This document shows, in pieces, positions 8,271-15,667 of a stretch of DNA of 54,122 bases. The notes under the pieces were generated by a model. It did not search any database. It worked only from the letters and a program-made list of their open reading frames with translations, and was not told the DNA's origin. A program made the translations under genes and the position numbers. This stretch comes from Planctomycetota bacterium (GTDB lineage Bacteria > Planctomycetota > Phycisphaerae > Tepidisphaerales > Tepidisphaeraceae). The first letter of the stretch is position 1. Each line of letters opens with the position of its first letter. Where the stretch lies: the NCBI GenBank assembly GCA_023417885.1, contig JAEZED010000028.1, positions 1-54,122 on the forward strand, written 5' to 3'.

Positions 8271-8843
8271 ATGGATCGCCGGAACCACTACGAGACCGCG
8301 TTCGAGGCGTACCTGCGGGAGCTGCGCCTGCCGTACGTCGCGGTGGACGAGACGAAGAAGGCCCTTTTCAGCGGCAGCAACCTCAAGAGCTTCGACTTCG
8401 TGGTCTACAGCCGCTCCGGGCCGAACCTGCTGGTCGACGTGAAGGGGCGCAAGGCCCTGGGCGACGGCGGGGGGCTGGGGCAGACGCTCCAGACCTGGGC
8501 CTCCCGGCGCGACGTGGACGACCTCTCGCAGTGGGAGCGGATCTTCGGGGAGGGATTCAAGGCGATCTTCGGGTTCGTTTTCGAGATCGACCCGGTGCTC
8601 GCGCCGCCGCCCGGGCATTTCGTGCATCGGCAGGGTGCGTCCGCCCTGCCCGCGGCCCCGCGGGAGCGGCACTACCTGATGCTCGGCGTCGATCTCTGCG
8701 ACTACCGGAACCACATGAGCCGCCGGAGCGTCAGGTGGGATACGGTGGCGATGCCGTCGGCGGAGTTCCGGCAGCTCGCTCGGCCGATCGGGGAGTGGCT
8801 GCTGGCGGGGGAGGCGGCGGTCCTGGCGTCCGGGCGCGATTGA
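8271..8843 (+). CDS. HYExAFE family protein, PD-(D/E)XK nuclease-like
   Basis: This 190-residue protein starts MDRRNHYETAFEAYLREL, giving the HYExAFE motif at residues 6-12, a signature I associate with a planctomycete-restricted family. Further on, FDFVV (D42) and LLVDVKGRK (D56, K58) fit the PD-(D/E)XK nuclease core, with E12 as a possible extra acidic residue. The second half has a conserved-looking HYLMLGVDLCDYRNHM segment. A DNA-processing role is inferred from the fold; the substrate is unknown. The ATG at 8271 is preferred because the motif begins there, but an ATG at 8238 is possible. The sequence upstream of 8238 is Arg-rich antisense to thioredoxin. Confidence 0.75.
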   Translation: MDRRNHYETAFEAYLRELRLPYVAVDETKKALFSGSNLKSFDFVVYSRSGPNLLVDVKGRKALGDGGGLGQTLQTWASRRDVDDLSQWERIFGEGFKAIFGFVFEIDPVLAPPPGHFVHRQGASALPAAPRERHYLMLGVDLCDYRNHMSRRSVRWDTVAMPSAEFRQLARPIGEWLLAGEAAVLASGRD

Positions 8844-8846
8844 GGA

Positions 8847-8875
8847 TTGGGATCGGGGTCGCGTCGCGTTATAGT
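8847..8875 (+). promoter_or_regulatory. Candidate sigma-70 promoter for the small envelope-protein triplet
   Basis: TTGGGA at 8847-8852 and TATAGT at 8870-8875 are separated by 17 nt. They begin immediately after the HYExAFE stop. Transcription would start near 8882, about 60 nt upstream of the ATG at 8940. Confidence 0.55.
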
Positions 8876-8939
8876 TTGCGGCGGGCCGGGCTGCCGGCCC
8901 CGATCGACGTAACCGTTTCACCCTTCAGGCGTTTCGTTC

Positions 8940-9215
8940 ATGACCCGACGACTTCACACCGTAATGCGCCGACTGCGTCCGCTGCTGCTCGGCCTCGTCC
9001 TGATGCTGCCGACCGCCCTCCCGGCGCCGGCGCTTGCGCAGGTGAACCGCGACGAGGCGCTGAAGGAGGCGGACGGCCGGCTGCGCGGCTACACGCAGAA
9101 CGGCATCGTGCTCAACGAGTCGAGCACGGCGCTGACCTACTTTGCCTTCATCGGGCTGACGCTGTTGTCGATGGGCGTCATGTTCAAGCTGGCCCGCCGA
9201 ACCCACCTGGACTGA
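8940..9215 (+). CDS. Small secreted or membrane-anchored protein, unknown function
   Basis: This 91-residue protein has an Arg-rich N-terminus and a hydrophobic signal segment (LLLGLVLMLPTALPAPALAQ). A short charged stretch (NRDEALKEADGRLRGY) follows, then a C-terminal transmembrane helix (TYFAFIGLTLLSMGVMFKLA) and a basic end. This gives a periplasmic loop with the C-terminus in the cytoplasm, if the signal is cleaved at ALAQ. I do not recognise the family. A good promoter lies at 8847-8875 and two more small membrane-linked genes follow on the same strand with gaps of 57 and 78 nt, suggesting an envelope operon. Confidence 0.7.
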   Translation: MTRRLHTVMRRLRPLLLGLVLMLPTALPAPALAQVNRDEALKEADGRLRGYTQNGIVLNESSTALTYFAFIGLTLLSMGVMFKLARRTHLD

Positions 9216-9272
9216 CGCGACGAGGGCGCTTACGCCCGCGCGGCCGGTCCGCCGCCTCCAACGAGGATTCAT

Positions 9273-9596
9273 ATGTCCACCAAGCCATCCGCTGCGCCGG
9301 AACGTACCGGCGCTCTCAAGTCATTGGTCCTGACCGCGCTGGCGGTGCTGAACCTGGCGCTGGTCGTCTCGCTCGCCGGGCAGTTCGCCGGCTCCAGCAC
9401 CGCGCAGGCGACGTCCTCGCAGCCAGCGGCGCGCGTCAGTGAATACATGATCATCCCGTCGCGTCCGCTGGGCATGACCCAGGACGTGCTGTACGTGTTC
9501 GACATGGACAACGCCGCGCTGGCCGTCGCGGGGTATGACGCGCAGGGCAAGCGGATCGGGTTCGTCGGCCCGCTGCGCCTGCGGGAGATCCGGTAG
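9273..9596 (+). CDS. Small membrane-anchored protein, paralogue of the next gene
   Basis: This 107-residue protein has one N-terminal membrane segment (around residues 17-38, LVLTALAVLNLALVVSLAG) and a short extracytoplasmic domain. The domain ends in DVLYVFDMDNAALAVAGYD. The pattern VLYxxD...LAxxGxDxQ recurs in the gene at 9675, so the two appear to be tandem paralogues. LYVFD...LAVAGYD could form a beta-propeller-like or YVTN-like blade, but one copy is too short for a propeller. A GAGG ribosome site precedes the ATG. Function unknown; no known family recognised. Confidence 0.7.
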   Translation: MSTKPSAAPERTGALKSLVLTALAVLNLALVVSLAGQFAGSSTAQATSSQPAARVSEYMIIPSRPLGMTQDVLYVFDMDNAALAVAGYDAQGKRIGFVGPLRLREIR

Positions 9597-9674
9597 TCGC
9601 GCCCTGGTGATTCAGCGAAATCCGCGCTCGCGGGCCTGAGGGCCCTGCCGAGCCTTTCAGACGGGAGCAGGACC

Positions 9675-9965
9675 ATGGTTGACAAGAAGACCTTCTGGAT
9701 CGGCGTGATGACGATCGTTGCGGCGGTGCTGCTGGCAGCCCATGCGCTCCAGCCCGGTGCGTCGCTTCCGGCGGCTTACGCGGCGCAGGAGAGCGTCGAT
9801 CAGCGTGACTGGGCAATGGCCACCGCGGAGACGGCGGCGGGCGGCGAGGTGCTGTACATCCTCGACAAGCGGACTGGCCAGTTGGCGCTGCTGGGCTGGG
9901 ACAACCAGGCCGGCCGTCCGGTGCCGATCGACTTCAAGTCGCTGCCGGCGGTGTTCAATCCGTGA
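9675..9965 (+). CDS. Small membrane-anchored protein, paralogue of the previous gene
   Basis: This 96-residue protein has an N-terminal membrane or signal segment (FWIGVMTIVAAVLLAAHAL) and a short exported domain containing EVLYILDKRTGQLALLGWD. That segment aligns with the 9273 gene in VLY, D, LA, G and D positions, although overall identity is low. GGAG/AGGA sits just before the ATG. Together with the 8940 and 9273 genes it forms a run of three small envelope proteins under one likely promoter. No enzyme motif is visible. They may be subunits of a membrane complex (inference from co-location only). Confidence 0.7.
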   Translation: MVDKKTFWIGVMTIVAAVLLAAHALQPGASLPAAYAAQESVDQRDWAMATAETAAGGEVLYILDKRTGQLALLGWDNQAGRPVPIDFKSLPAVFNP

Positions 9966-10104
9966 GGCATGACACATCTGGCCGAGCGCAAGCGAACGTC
10001 CGCACGTGTCCCGGTAGGCGGGATGCGTGCGGGCGTCGCGTTGCGGCTGACAGGCGCGGACGGACGAGCCTTTCGGCGGGCGTGACCGCCCCGCCTCAAG
10101 GTCT

Positions 10105-10120
10105 CATAATGCACGTTATG
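10105..10120. promoter_or_regulatory. Candidate operator-like inverted repeat upstream of the beta-mannosidase
   Basis: CATAA at 10105-10109 and TTATG at 10116-10120 form inverted half-sites around TGCACG. This is the most AT-rich stretch of the 278-nt spacer and lies about 125 nt before the mannosidase ATG. A regulator of carbohydrate genes could bind here. A second small hairpin pairs 10190-10196 with 10207-10213. Confidence 0.3.
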
Positions 10121-10243
10121 TAAAGCACGATGAGGAGGGGACGGGAGGGGGGTTCAGGCCCGGTCCGTAAGGGTTCTCTCCGCTCCCGGACAGGCGAAAG
10201 CTCTCGCGCCTGTTTCGGTGGGATCCCGCTTGCCGAGTGCCTT

Positions 10244-13060
10244 ATGCCAGCTCCGCTCATGCTCCGTCGAATCGATCTCGCAGGGCCTGCCGGCGCAACG
10301 TGGTCGCTCCGGTTGCTCGACGGTCCCGCCCAAGCCAGGCTGGAGCGGCCGGTGCAGGCGAGCGTGCCCGGGTGCGTCCACACGGACCTCATGGCGGCCG
10401 GGCTGCTGGAGGACCCGTACCTCGGATCGAACGAGCTCGATGCCCGCTGGATCGGGGAATGCTCCTGGCGCTACACCGGGCGGTTCGAGGTGGATCTTCC
10501 GGTTGCTGAAGCCGGCTCACCTCCCGAACAAGTCAATGGCGCGACCGAGCTTCTTGCGGGACGCGCGGATCTGGTCTTCGACGGGATCGACACGCTGGCC
10601 ACGATCCGGCTGAACGGCGTGGAACTGGGCGTCGCGGACAACATGCACGCGACGTGGCGATTCGACGTCCGCCAGACGCTCCGGCGGGGGGCGAACGAGG
10701 TGGAAATCGACTTCCCCGCCCCGCTCCCGTTCTGCCGGAGCGAGCTGGAGCGCTACCGCCGCGAGATCGGCGATTTCCCGTATGGCGGGGCCGGGGCGAA
10801 TCCGCAGCTTCCGCACCACATGCTGCGGAAGATGCACTGCAACTTCGGGTGGGACTGGGGGCCGCAGCTCGTGACGTGCGGGATCTGGCGCGGCGTGCGG
10901 ATCGAGGCGTGGGACGCCGCGCGAATCGCGAGCGTGCGCCCCCGCGTGTTGGAGGCGACCGGGGCTCGCGCGCTGGTGAAGGTTGACGTCGGTGTTGCGC
11001 TTTCGGACGCTGCGGGCCGCGCCGCTGAAGTGGCGACGCTTCCCGGTCGAGCCATGCCTCGCGTGGAAGTCGAGGTGCTGGATCCGGATGGCGTGCGCTG
11101 CGCCAGCGGATCGGGGGGTGAGACGATCGAAATTGCCTCGCCCCGGCTCTGGTGGCCCGCGGGGCTCGGGGATCAGCCGTTGTACAGGCTCGTCGTCTCC
11201 CTGCGCGACCCGGCCGGCGGGGCCCTGCTGGATGGCGCCGAGCGGAAGCTGGGCTTGCGCACCTTCGAATGGGTCACCACGCCCGATACGGCCCCCGCCG
11301 TCGTCGCGGGGGTCGAGCAGCCGGCGGGCGCGACGTTTCACCTGCGGGTCAACGGCCGGCGGGTCTTCTGCAAGGGCGCCAACTGGATTCCCGACGACTG
11401 CTTCCCGCACCGCGTCACACGCGTGCGCTACCGGCGTCGCGTCGGGCAGGCGCGCGAGGCGAACATGAACATGCTCCGCGTCTGGGGCGGCGGGATCTAC
11501 GAGGACGACGCCTTCTACGACGCGTGCGACGAGCTCGGCGTCATGGTCTGGCAGGACTTCGCGACCGCCTGCACGTGCTACCCCGAGGACGAGGCGTTCC
11601 GCCGGCGCTTCGAGCACGAGGCGCGCGACAACGTGGCGCGCCTGGCGGGGCGCGCGTCGCTGGCGCTCTGGTGCGGCGGGAACGAGTGCATCCAGGCCAC
11701 CTTCGACTGGGGGCCGGAGTATCGGCGCATGCGCGAAGTCGGCTACGGCTGGGGCAGGCACTACTGGTACGAACTCTTCCCGCGCATCGTCGCGGAGCTG
11801 GATCCGGGCACGACCTACTGGCCGAACAGTCCGTGGTCGGAAGGCACGGAGGCACGGAGGCACGCAGCCACGGAGGGGGCCGAGGCGGAGGGAACATCGA
11901 ACACCGAGGTGCCGGAGGCGGAGCCGGAAGCACATTCTGACCCTTCGTGCCTTCGTGCCTCCGCGCCTTCGTGCCTCTCCTCCGAACTCCCTGCCAACCT
12001 GGAGCACGTCGGCGACCAGCACATCTGGGATGTGTGGAATGGGCAGGGTGACTGGCGCAACTACTGGTCGCACGTGCCCCGCTTCGCCAGCGAGTTCGGC
12101 TTCCATGGCCCCCCTGCCTGGCCGACGCTCGAGCAGGCGATCCCGCCTGACCAGCGACACTGGTTCAGCCCGGCAATGGTGCTGCACAACAAGCAGGAGG
12201 CGGGACAGGAGCGCGCCATCAACCGCGCCCGCGATCACTTCCGCCTGCCCGAGCGACCCGAGTCGGCCGAGGCGTTCGAGGCGATGTGGTTCGCCGCGGC
12301 GCTCAACCAGGCGCGGGCCCTCGAGGCCGGCTGCGCGTGGTTCCGGTCGCTCTCACCGTGGTGCGGCGGGGCGCTCTACTGGCAGCTCAACGACTGCTGG
12401 CCCGTGGCGAGCTGGAGCGCAATCGACAACGACACCGCCGGGCGCGGGCGCCCGAAGCTCCTCTGGTACGCGACGCGCCGCTTCTTCGCCCCGCGGATGT
12501 GCGCGCTGCTGCCGGGGGAGGTGACGCCGATCGGCCACGAGCCCGCCCGGCCGCGCGTCGTCCTTCACAACGACCACCCCGACCCCTGGCAGGGCGAGCT
12601 CCTGCTCCAGCTGGCCGACTTCGGCGGCCGCGTGCTGGCGGAGGAGCGTGCCGGTTTCGACGTGGAGGCCGGCGGGGTGCTGCGGTTCATCGTGCCGGGA
12701 AACTGGCCGCCCGCCGCCGATCGGCTCATCGTTGCCCGAGCCACCGGCGCACCCGTCGCTCACTGGTTCTTCGGGCGCGACCGCGATCTGCCCTATCCGG
12801 CGCCGCGATTCCGGCTCGATGTCGACCGGGAGGGCGCCGACACGGTCGTACACATCACCGCGGAGACGCTCGTGCGGGACCTGTGCCTCTTTCCGGAGCG
12901 GCTGGATCCGGAGGCGGCGGTAGACGAGCAACTCCTCACCCTGCTGCCAGGCGAGTCGGCCACGGTCCGTATTGCAGGCGCGTCGGCCCGGCTCACCGCC
13001 GGGGAGCTGTCGCGCCCAGGCATCGCCTGGTGCGCCAACGCGCTTGGCGCAGGCGCATGA
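10244..13060 (+). CDS. Beta-mannosidase, glycoside hydrolase family 2
   Basis: This 938-residue enzyme should release terminal beta-mannose from oligosaccharides. The N-terminal jelly roll carries the mannosidase signature VPGCVHTDLMAAGLLEDPYL and the Ig-like and TIM-barrel domains follow. The acid/base is E481 in LWCGGNE and the nucleophile E617 in FASEFGFHG. There is no clear signal peptide, so it is probably cytoplasmic. The spacing between catalytic residues is 136, against about 93 recalled for the Bacteroides enzyme BtMan2A. The excess matches a low-complexity insertion near residues 532-580, encoded by an inverted-repeat element. The ATG at 10244 is preferred; 10259 is possible. No strong ribosome site is seen. 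Confidence 0.9.
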   Translation: MPAPLMLRRIDLAGPAGATWSLRLLDGPAQARLERPVQASVPGCVHTDLMAAGLLEDPYLGSNELDARWIGECSWRYTGRFEVDLPVAEAGSPPEQVNGATELLAGRADLVFDGIDTLATIRLNGVELGVADNMHATWRFDVRQTLRRGANEVEIDFPAPLPFCRSELERYRREIGDFPYGGAGANPQLPHHMLRKMHCNFGWDWGPQLVTCGIWRGVRIEAWDAARIASVRPRVLEATGARALVKVDVGVALSDAAGRAAEVATLPGRAMPRVEVEVLDPDGVRCASGSGGETIEIASPRLWWPAGLGDQPLYRLVVSLRDPAGGALLDGAERKLGLRTFEWVTTPDTAPAVVAGVEQPAGATFHLRVNGRRVFCKGANWIPDDCFPHRVTRVRYRRRVGQAREANMNMLRVWGGGIYEDDAFYDACDELGVMVWQDFATACTCYPEDEAFRRRFEHEARDNVARLAGRASLALWCGGNECIQATFDWGPEYRRMREVGYGWGRHYWYELFPRIVAELDPGTTYWPNSPWSEGTEARRHAATEGAEAEGTSNTEVPEAEPEAHSDPSCLRASAPSCLSSELPANLEHVGDQHIWDVWNGQGDWRNYWSHVPRFASEFGFHGPPAWPTLEQAIPPDQRHWFSPAMVLHNKQEAGQERAINRARDHFRLPERPESAEAFEAMWFAAALNQARALEAGCAWFRSLSPWCGGALYWQLNDCWPVASWSAIDNDTAGRGRPKLLWYATRRFFAPRMCALLPGEVTPIGHEPARPRVVLHNDHPDPWQGELLLQLADFGGRVLAEERAGFDVEAGGVLRFIVPGNWPPAADRLIVARATGAPVAHWFFGRDRDLPYPAPRFRLDVDREGADTVVHITAETLVRDLCLFPERLDPEAAVDEQLLTLLPGESATVRIAGASARLTAGELSRPGIAWCANALGAGA
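11839..11980. repeat. Imperfect inverted-repeat element inserted in frame in the beta-mannosidase gene
   Basis: The left arm, 11839-11876, consists of GGCACGGA-type words. The right arm, 11942-11980, consists of CCTTCGTG-type words and is the left arm's imperfect reverse complement over about 38 nt. The middle contains GGAACATCGAACACCGAGG. The element is open in the gene frame and encodes a Glu/Ala/Ser-rich segment between YWPNSPW and the GDQHIWDVWNG block. It looks like a MITE- or REP-like insertion. Confidence 0.8.
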
Positions 13061-13091
13061 GGCGCGCTGCCAGGGCCAGGAGGATGGCGGC

Positions 13092-13688
13092 TCAGGCCAG
13101 CGGGAGCTCGACGGCACGGCGGCCGTTGGGGCCACGCTTCAGCTTCGGCTTCTTCGGGCGCGGCTTGAAGAGGATGCTGCGGCCCAGTTCCTTCTCCGCG
13201 TGGCGCTGGAGCTGGTCGGCGCTGGTGAACAGGTGCTCGTAGCGGTATTCGGCGCCGTGGTACTCGCAGTTGGTGGTGTCGTAGTTGCGGCAGACGCGCG
13301 GCCGCGTGAGGTAGACGCCGCAGAGGTTGTCGTCCTGCAGGTGCTTGCAGCGCGTGGCAAAGGCGATGTACCACTGCCCGTCGTCCACGAAGACGTGGAT
13401 GTTCTCGTGCATCAGGTACCAGCGGATGTTGTCGTAGTCGCGTGCGTCCTCCGGATTGTCGATCGGCAGCGCGACGTAGCGGCAGCAGAGCGCGGCGCAC
13501 CGGCTGCAGAGCGAGTCTTCGATGCTCGGCAGCGGCGCCGGGGCCACGGGAGCCGGGGCGGGCGCAGCCGCCTTGCCGGGGGCGCGGCGCCCGGAGACGC
13601 GCTTTGCCCTCGAGGAGGTACGGGCGGGCGCGTCCGGTTCACGCGGCGTGGGAACGACCTGGGGCGGCTGGCGATGCACTTCGTCCAT
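13092..13688 (-). CDS. YkgJ-like cysteine-cluster protein
   Basis: This 198-residue protein has the eight-cysteine pattern of the YkgJ/UPF0153 family, proposed to bind zinc or an Fe-S cluster. The cysteines are C61, C64, C68, C69 (CSRCAALCC), C114 (RCKHL), C123 (LCGVY), C133 (RVCRNY) and C141. The first 55 residues are an Ala/Pro/Arg-rich linker that looks disordered, and the C-terminus is Lys/Arg-rich (KPRPKKPKLKRGP). The molecular role of the family is not settled. The ATG at 13688 faces the rsmD ATG across only 24 bp, so the two genes probably share a divergent promoter. A longer upstream reading frame would be antisense to rsmD. Confidence 0.85.
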   Translation of the reverse strand: MDEVHRQPPQVVPTPREPDAPARTSSRAKRVSGRRAPGKAAAPAPAPVAPAPLPSIEDSLCSRCAALCCRYVALPIDNPEDARDYDNIRWYLMHENIHVFVDDGQWYIAFATRCKHLQDDNLCGVYLTRPRVCRNYDTTNCEYHGAEYRYEHLFTSADQLQRHAEKELGRSILFKPRPKKPKLKRGPNGRRAVELPLA

Positions 13689-13712
13689 GAGCGGCTTACT
13701 GTACCCCAACCG
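13689..13712. promoter_or_regulatory. Overlapping divergent -10 elements between ykgJ-like gene and rsmD
   Basis: The 24-bp spacer contains TACTGT on the plus strand (13697-13702, 10 nt before the rsmD ATG) and TACAGT on the minus strand (13703-13698, 9 nt before the ykgJ-like ATG). The two hexamers overlap on the shared core ACTGTA. Leaders of only 2-3 nt are predicted. Confidence 0.45.
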
Positions 13713-14270
13713 ATGAGAATCATCGCGGGTGAGTTTCGCGGGCGACGGCTTCTGGATCCGGCCGATCGCGCCACGCGGCCGATCACGGACCGCGTCAAGC
13801 AGAGCATCTTCGACATCCTCGCGCCGCGGTTGCCCGAAGTGCACGTGTACGACGTGTTTGCGGGCACCGGCAGCTTTGGACTCGAGTCGATCTCGCGCGC
13901 AGCCGCCGGCTGCGTCTTCTTCGAGCGCCATCGCCCCGCCGTCGAGCGGCTCAGGCGCAACATCGCTCTGCTCGGCGTCGAAGACCGCACGCAGATCGTC
14001 GCCGCGGACATCTTCAGCCTGGGGGAGCGGCAGTTCGCCAGCCTCCCGTCGGCGGGGGTGATCTTCTTCGATCCGCCCTATCCGTTCATCGCGGAGCGGC
14101 CGCAGGACGTGCAGCAGGCGCTGGTGGCCTTTTCACAGAGGCTTTCCGAGGACGGGCTCATCGTTTTTCGCCACGAGAAGGGGGCGGAAATCGACCTGCC
14201 GCTCCCCGTGCAGGACACGCGCGTCTGGGGCTCGATGCAGGTCGAGTTCCTTGCGCGCCCCCAGCCTTGA
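13713..14270 (+). CDS. rsmD: 16S rRNA (guanine966-N2)-methyltransferase
   Basis: This 185-residue SAM-dependent methyltransferase should modify G966 of 16S rRNA during 30S assembly. It opens with MRIIAGEFRGRRL, as RsmD proteins do, followed by RPITDRVKQSIFDIL. The SAM loop DVFAGTGSFGLE covers residues 47-58 and the catalytic DPPY motif is at 120-123. The length is typical. The start at 13713 is set by the conserved N-terminus. There is no ribosome-binding site, and the start lies 24 bp from the divergent ykgJ-like gene. Its stop is 12 nt from that of pyrK, which converges on it. Confidence 0.93.
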   Translation: MRIIAGEFRGRRLLDPADRATRPITDRVKQSIFDILAPRLPEVHVYDVFAGTGSFGLESISRAAAGCVFFERHRPAVERLRRNIALLGVEDRTQIVAADIFSLGERQFASLPSAGVIFFDPPYPFIAERPQDVQQALVAFSQRLSEDGLIVFRHEKGAEIDLPLPVQDTRVWGSMQVEFLARPQP

Positions 14271-14282
14271 GACGCCAGGCCC

Positions 14283-15293
14283 TTACCACAGAAGCCGCTT
14301 TGCGTCGAAGACGGGCCCGTCGGTGCAAGCCAGCCGATAGCGCCACCCGCGGTCGTTGTCGGCGGTCTCGCGGATCACGCAGCTCTGGCACGTGCCCATG
14401 CCGCAGGCCATCGCCCGCTCCACCGCCACCTGGCACGGCAGGCCGCGCTCCCGGGCGATCGCCGCGACCGCCTTCATCATCGGCTCCGGACCGCAGGTGT
14501 AGAGGATCGGGCGGGCATCGCGCGACGCGTGCCGGTCGAGGTAACGCACCAGCGCCTCGGTCACGCGTCCGTGCACGCCATAGCTGCCGTCGTCGGTCGT
14601 GATCACCGTTGGAACGCCGTATCGGGCAAACTCGCCCGCGATCATCGCCGGCTCGGCCGGATCTCCTTCCTGCGGCGAGAGGGCAAGCGGCATCAGATCC
14701 TGGGAGAGAGAGCCGCAGAATGCGACGCCCCGCTGTTCCGGTCCGGCTGCGTTCAGCTCCGCCAGCGCCTGGGCGATGTAGATCATGGGCGGAATGCCGA
14801 CGCCCCCGCCGACGAGGATCGCCAAGCCGCCCGGCTCCGGGAGCACGAAGGTGTTTCCGAGCGGGCCGATGATGTCCACCTGCTGCCCGACCTTCAGGCC
14901 ACTGAGCCAGTGCGTGCCCGGGCCGATGTCGCGGTTGATGAGGTCGATCTCGACGCCTTGGGAGGTGTCCCGCCTACCCGCGATGGAGAACGGGCGCCGG
15001 AGGATGGGCGTGGGCCGGAAGAGGTCCGGCTGTGCCGTCTGCTCGCCGAGCCTGGGGGGCTGGCCGGGCGTCCAGCCGAGTTCGACCTCCGGAAAATCGC
15101 CGAGCGGCGCGTCATCGACGTCGCGGCAGCGCACCTGCACGAACTGCCCGGGCCGCGTGTCCGGGAGGGCGGGCAGGTGGAAGGTGAGCCGGTTGTGCTC
15201 CCGGCAAAGGGGCACGTTGGCGGAAACGGTGGCGACGTAGCGGCCCCTCCGGCGCGCCGGGGCGTCGGGGGCATGGGACAGATCGAGGGTCAT
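14283..15293 (-). CDS. pyrK: Dihydroorotate dehydrogenase electron-transfer subunit (PyrK)
   Basis: PyrK passes electrons from the PyrD 1B subunit to NAD+ through FAD and a 2Fe-2S cluster in pyrimidine synthesis. The FAD site RRPFS is at residues 99-103. The NAD site includes GGGVGIPPM and CGPEPMM. The cluster ligands are C297, C302, C305 and C323 near the C-terminus. At 336 residues it is longer than the usual 260; the extra sequence lies between the first strands and the RRPFS motif (residues 62-95). The partner pyrD is about 12 kb away at 26730-27752. A promoter, a candidate structured leader and a terminator lie directly upstream, which suggests attenuation control. Confidence 0.92.
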   Translation of the reverse strand: MTLDLSHAPDAPARRRGRYVATVSANVPLCREHNRLTFHLPALPDTRPGQFVQVRCRDVDDAPLGDFPEVELGWTPGQPPRLGEQTAQPDLFRPTPILRRPFSIAGRRDTSQGVEIDLINRDIGPGTHWLSGLKVGQQVDIIGPLGNTFVLPEPGGLAILVGGGVGIPPMIYIAQALAELNAAGPEQRGVAFCGSLSQDLMPLALSPQEGDPAEPAMIAGEFARYGVPTVITTDDGSYGVHGRVTEALVRYLDRHASRDARPILYTCGPEPMMKAVAAIARERGLPCQVAVERAMACGMGTCQSCVIRETADNDRGWRYRLACTDGPVFDAKRLLW

Positions 15294-15313
15294 CGAGCGT
15301 TCGACGCGAGGGT

Positions 15314-15357
15314 AAAAAAAGACTTCCGGAGGGGTGGCTCCAATCCGCCTCCGGAAG
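15314..15357 (-). terminator. Intrinsic terminator immediately upstream of pyrK
   Basis: On the minus strand a perfect 10-bp stem CTTCCGGAGG/CCTCCGGAAG (15357-15348 with 15332-15323) encloses a 15-nt loop and is followed by TC and seven T residues (15320-15314). It ends 20 nt before the pyrK ATG. It could end a separate small RNA or act as an attenuator for pyrK. Confidence 0.85.
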
Positions 15358-15661
15358 CCGAAGGCCCCGGCGAAAGGGCCTGTGAGTCGTTATCGCGAGG
15401 CCGGCGTCGGCCCCGCGGGGGCGTGAACGGCAGGTCGGAACGCAGATCACCGACCGCTCCGTTCACTCCCTAAAGCGGACTTGGCCGCGGTCGTCGTTTC
15501 GTCCCGGTCTCCGGGCCCCGTAGACGGCGTTCGACGCGATCCGTTGCTTGCCCGTTTTCGCGTCTGCGGCGGGTACTTTGACACAGGCGACGCGCGGGAT
15601 CAAGTTCCAGTTTTCCGCGGCTGAAACGGCCCTTGAGCCGCTCCGCTGGCCTTACGGCACG
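15314..15661 (-). ncRNA. Candidate structured RNA or pyrK leader (about 350 nt)
   Basis: A consensus-like promoter (15697-15668) and a strong intrinsic terminator (15357-15314) frame about 348 nt with no credible reading frame. The minus-strand RNA has several stable hairpins: GTGAACGG/CCGTTCAC with an inner GGTCGG/CCGACC, CCCGG-AGA-CCGGG, AGGCCC/GGGCCT and a GC-rich 5' stem. I checked it for RNase P, tmRNA, SRP RNA and B12-box hallmarks and found none convincing. It may be an independent ncRNA or a pyrimidine-responsive leader of pyrK. The identity is unknown. Confidence 0.55.
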
Positions 15662-15667
15662 GGCTGG

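Noticed and set aside
15495..15525. Possible cobalamin riboswitch B12 box (GGCCCGGAGACCGGGA on the minus strand)
   Set aside because: Thirteen of sixteen positions resemble the box, but the other conserved cobalamin-riboswitch blocks are missing. A simple CCCGG-AGA-CCGGG hairpin explains it.
15578..15583. Plus-strand TTGACA as a promoter for the Nudix gene
   Set aside because: No acceptable -10 lies 15-19 nt downstream (CAAGTT), and the site falls inside the candidate RNA.
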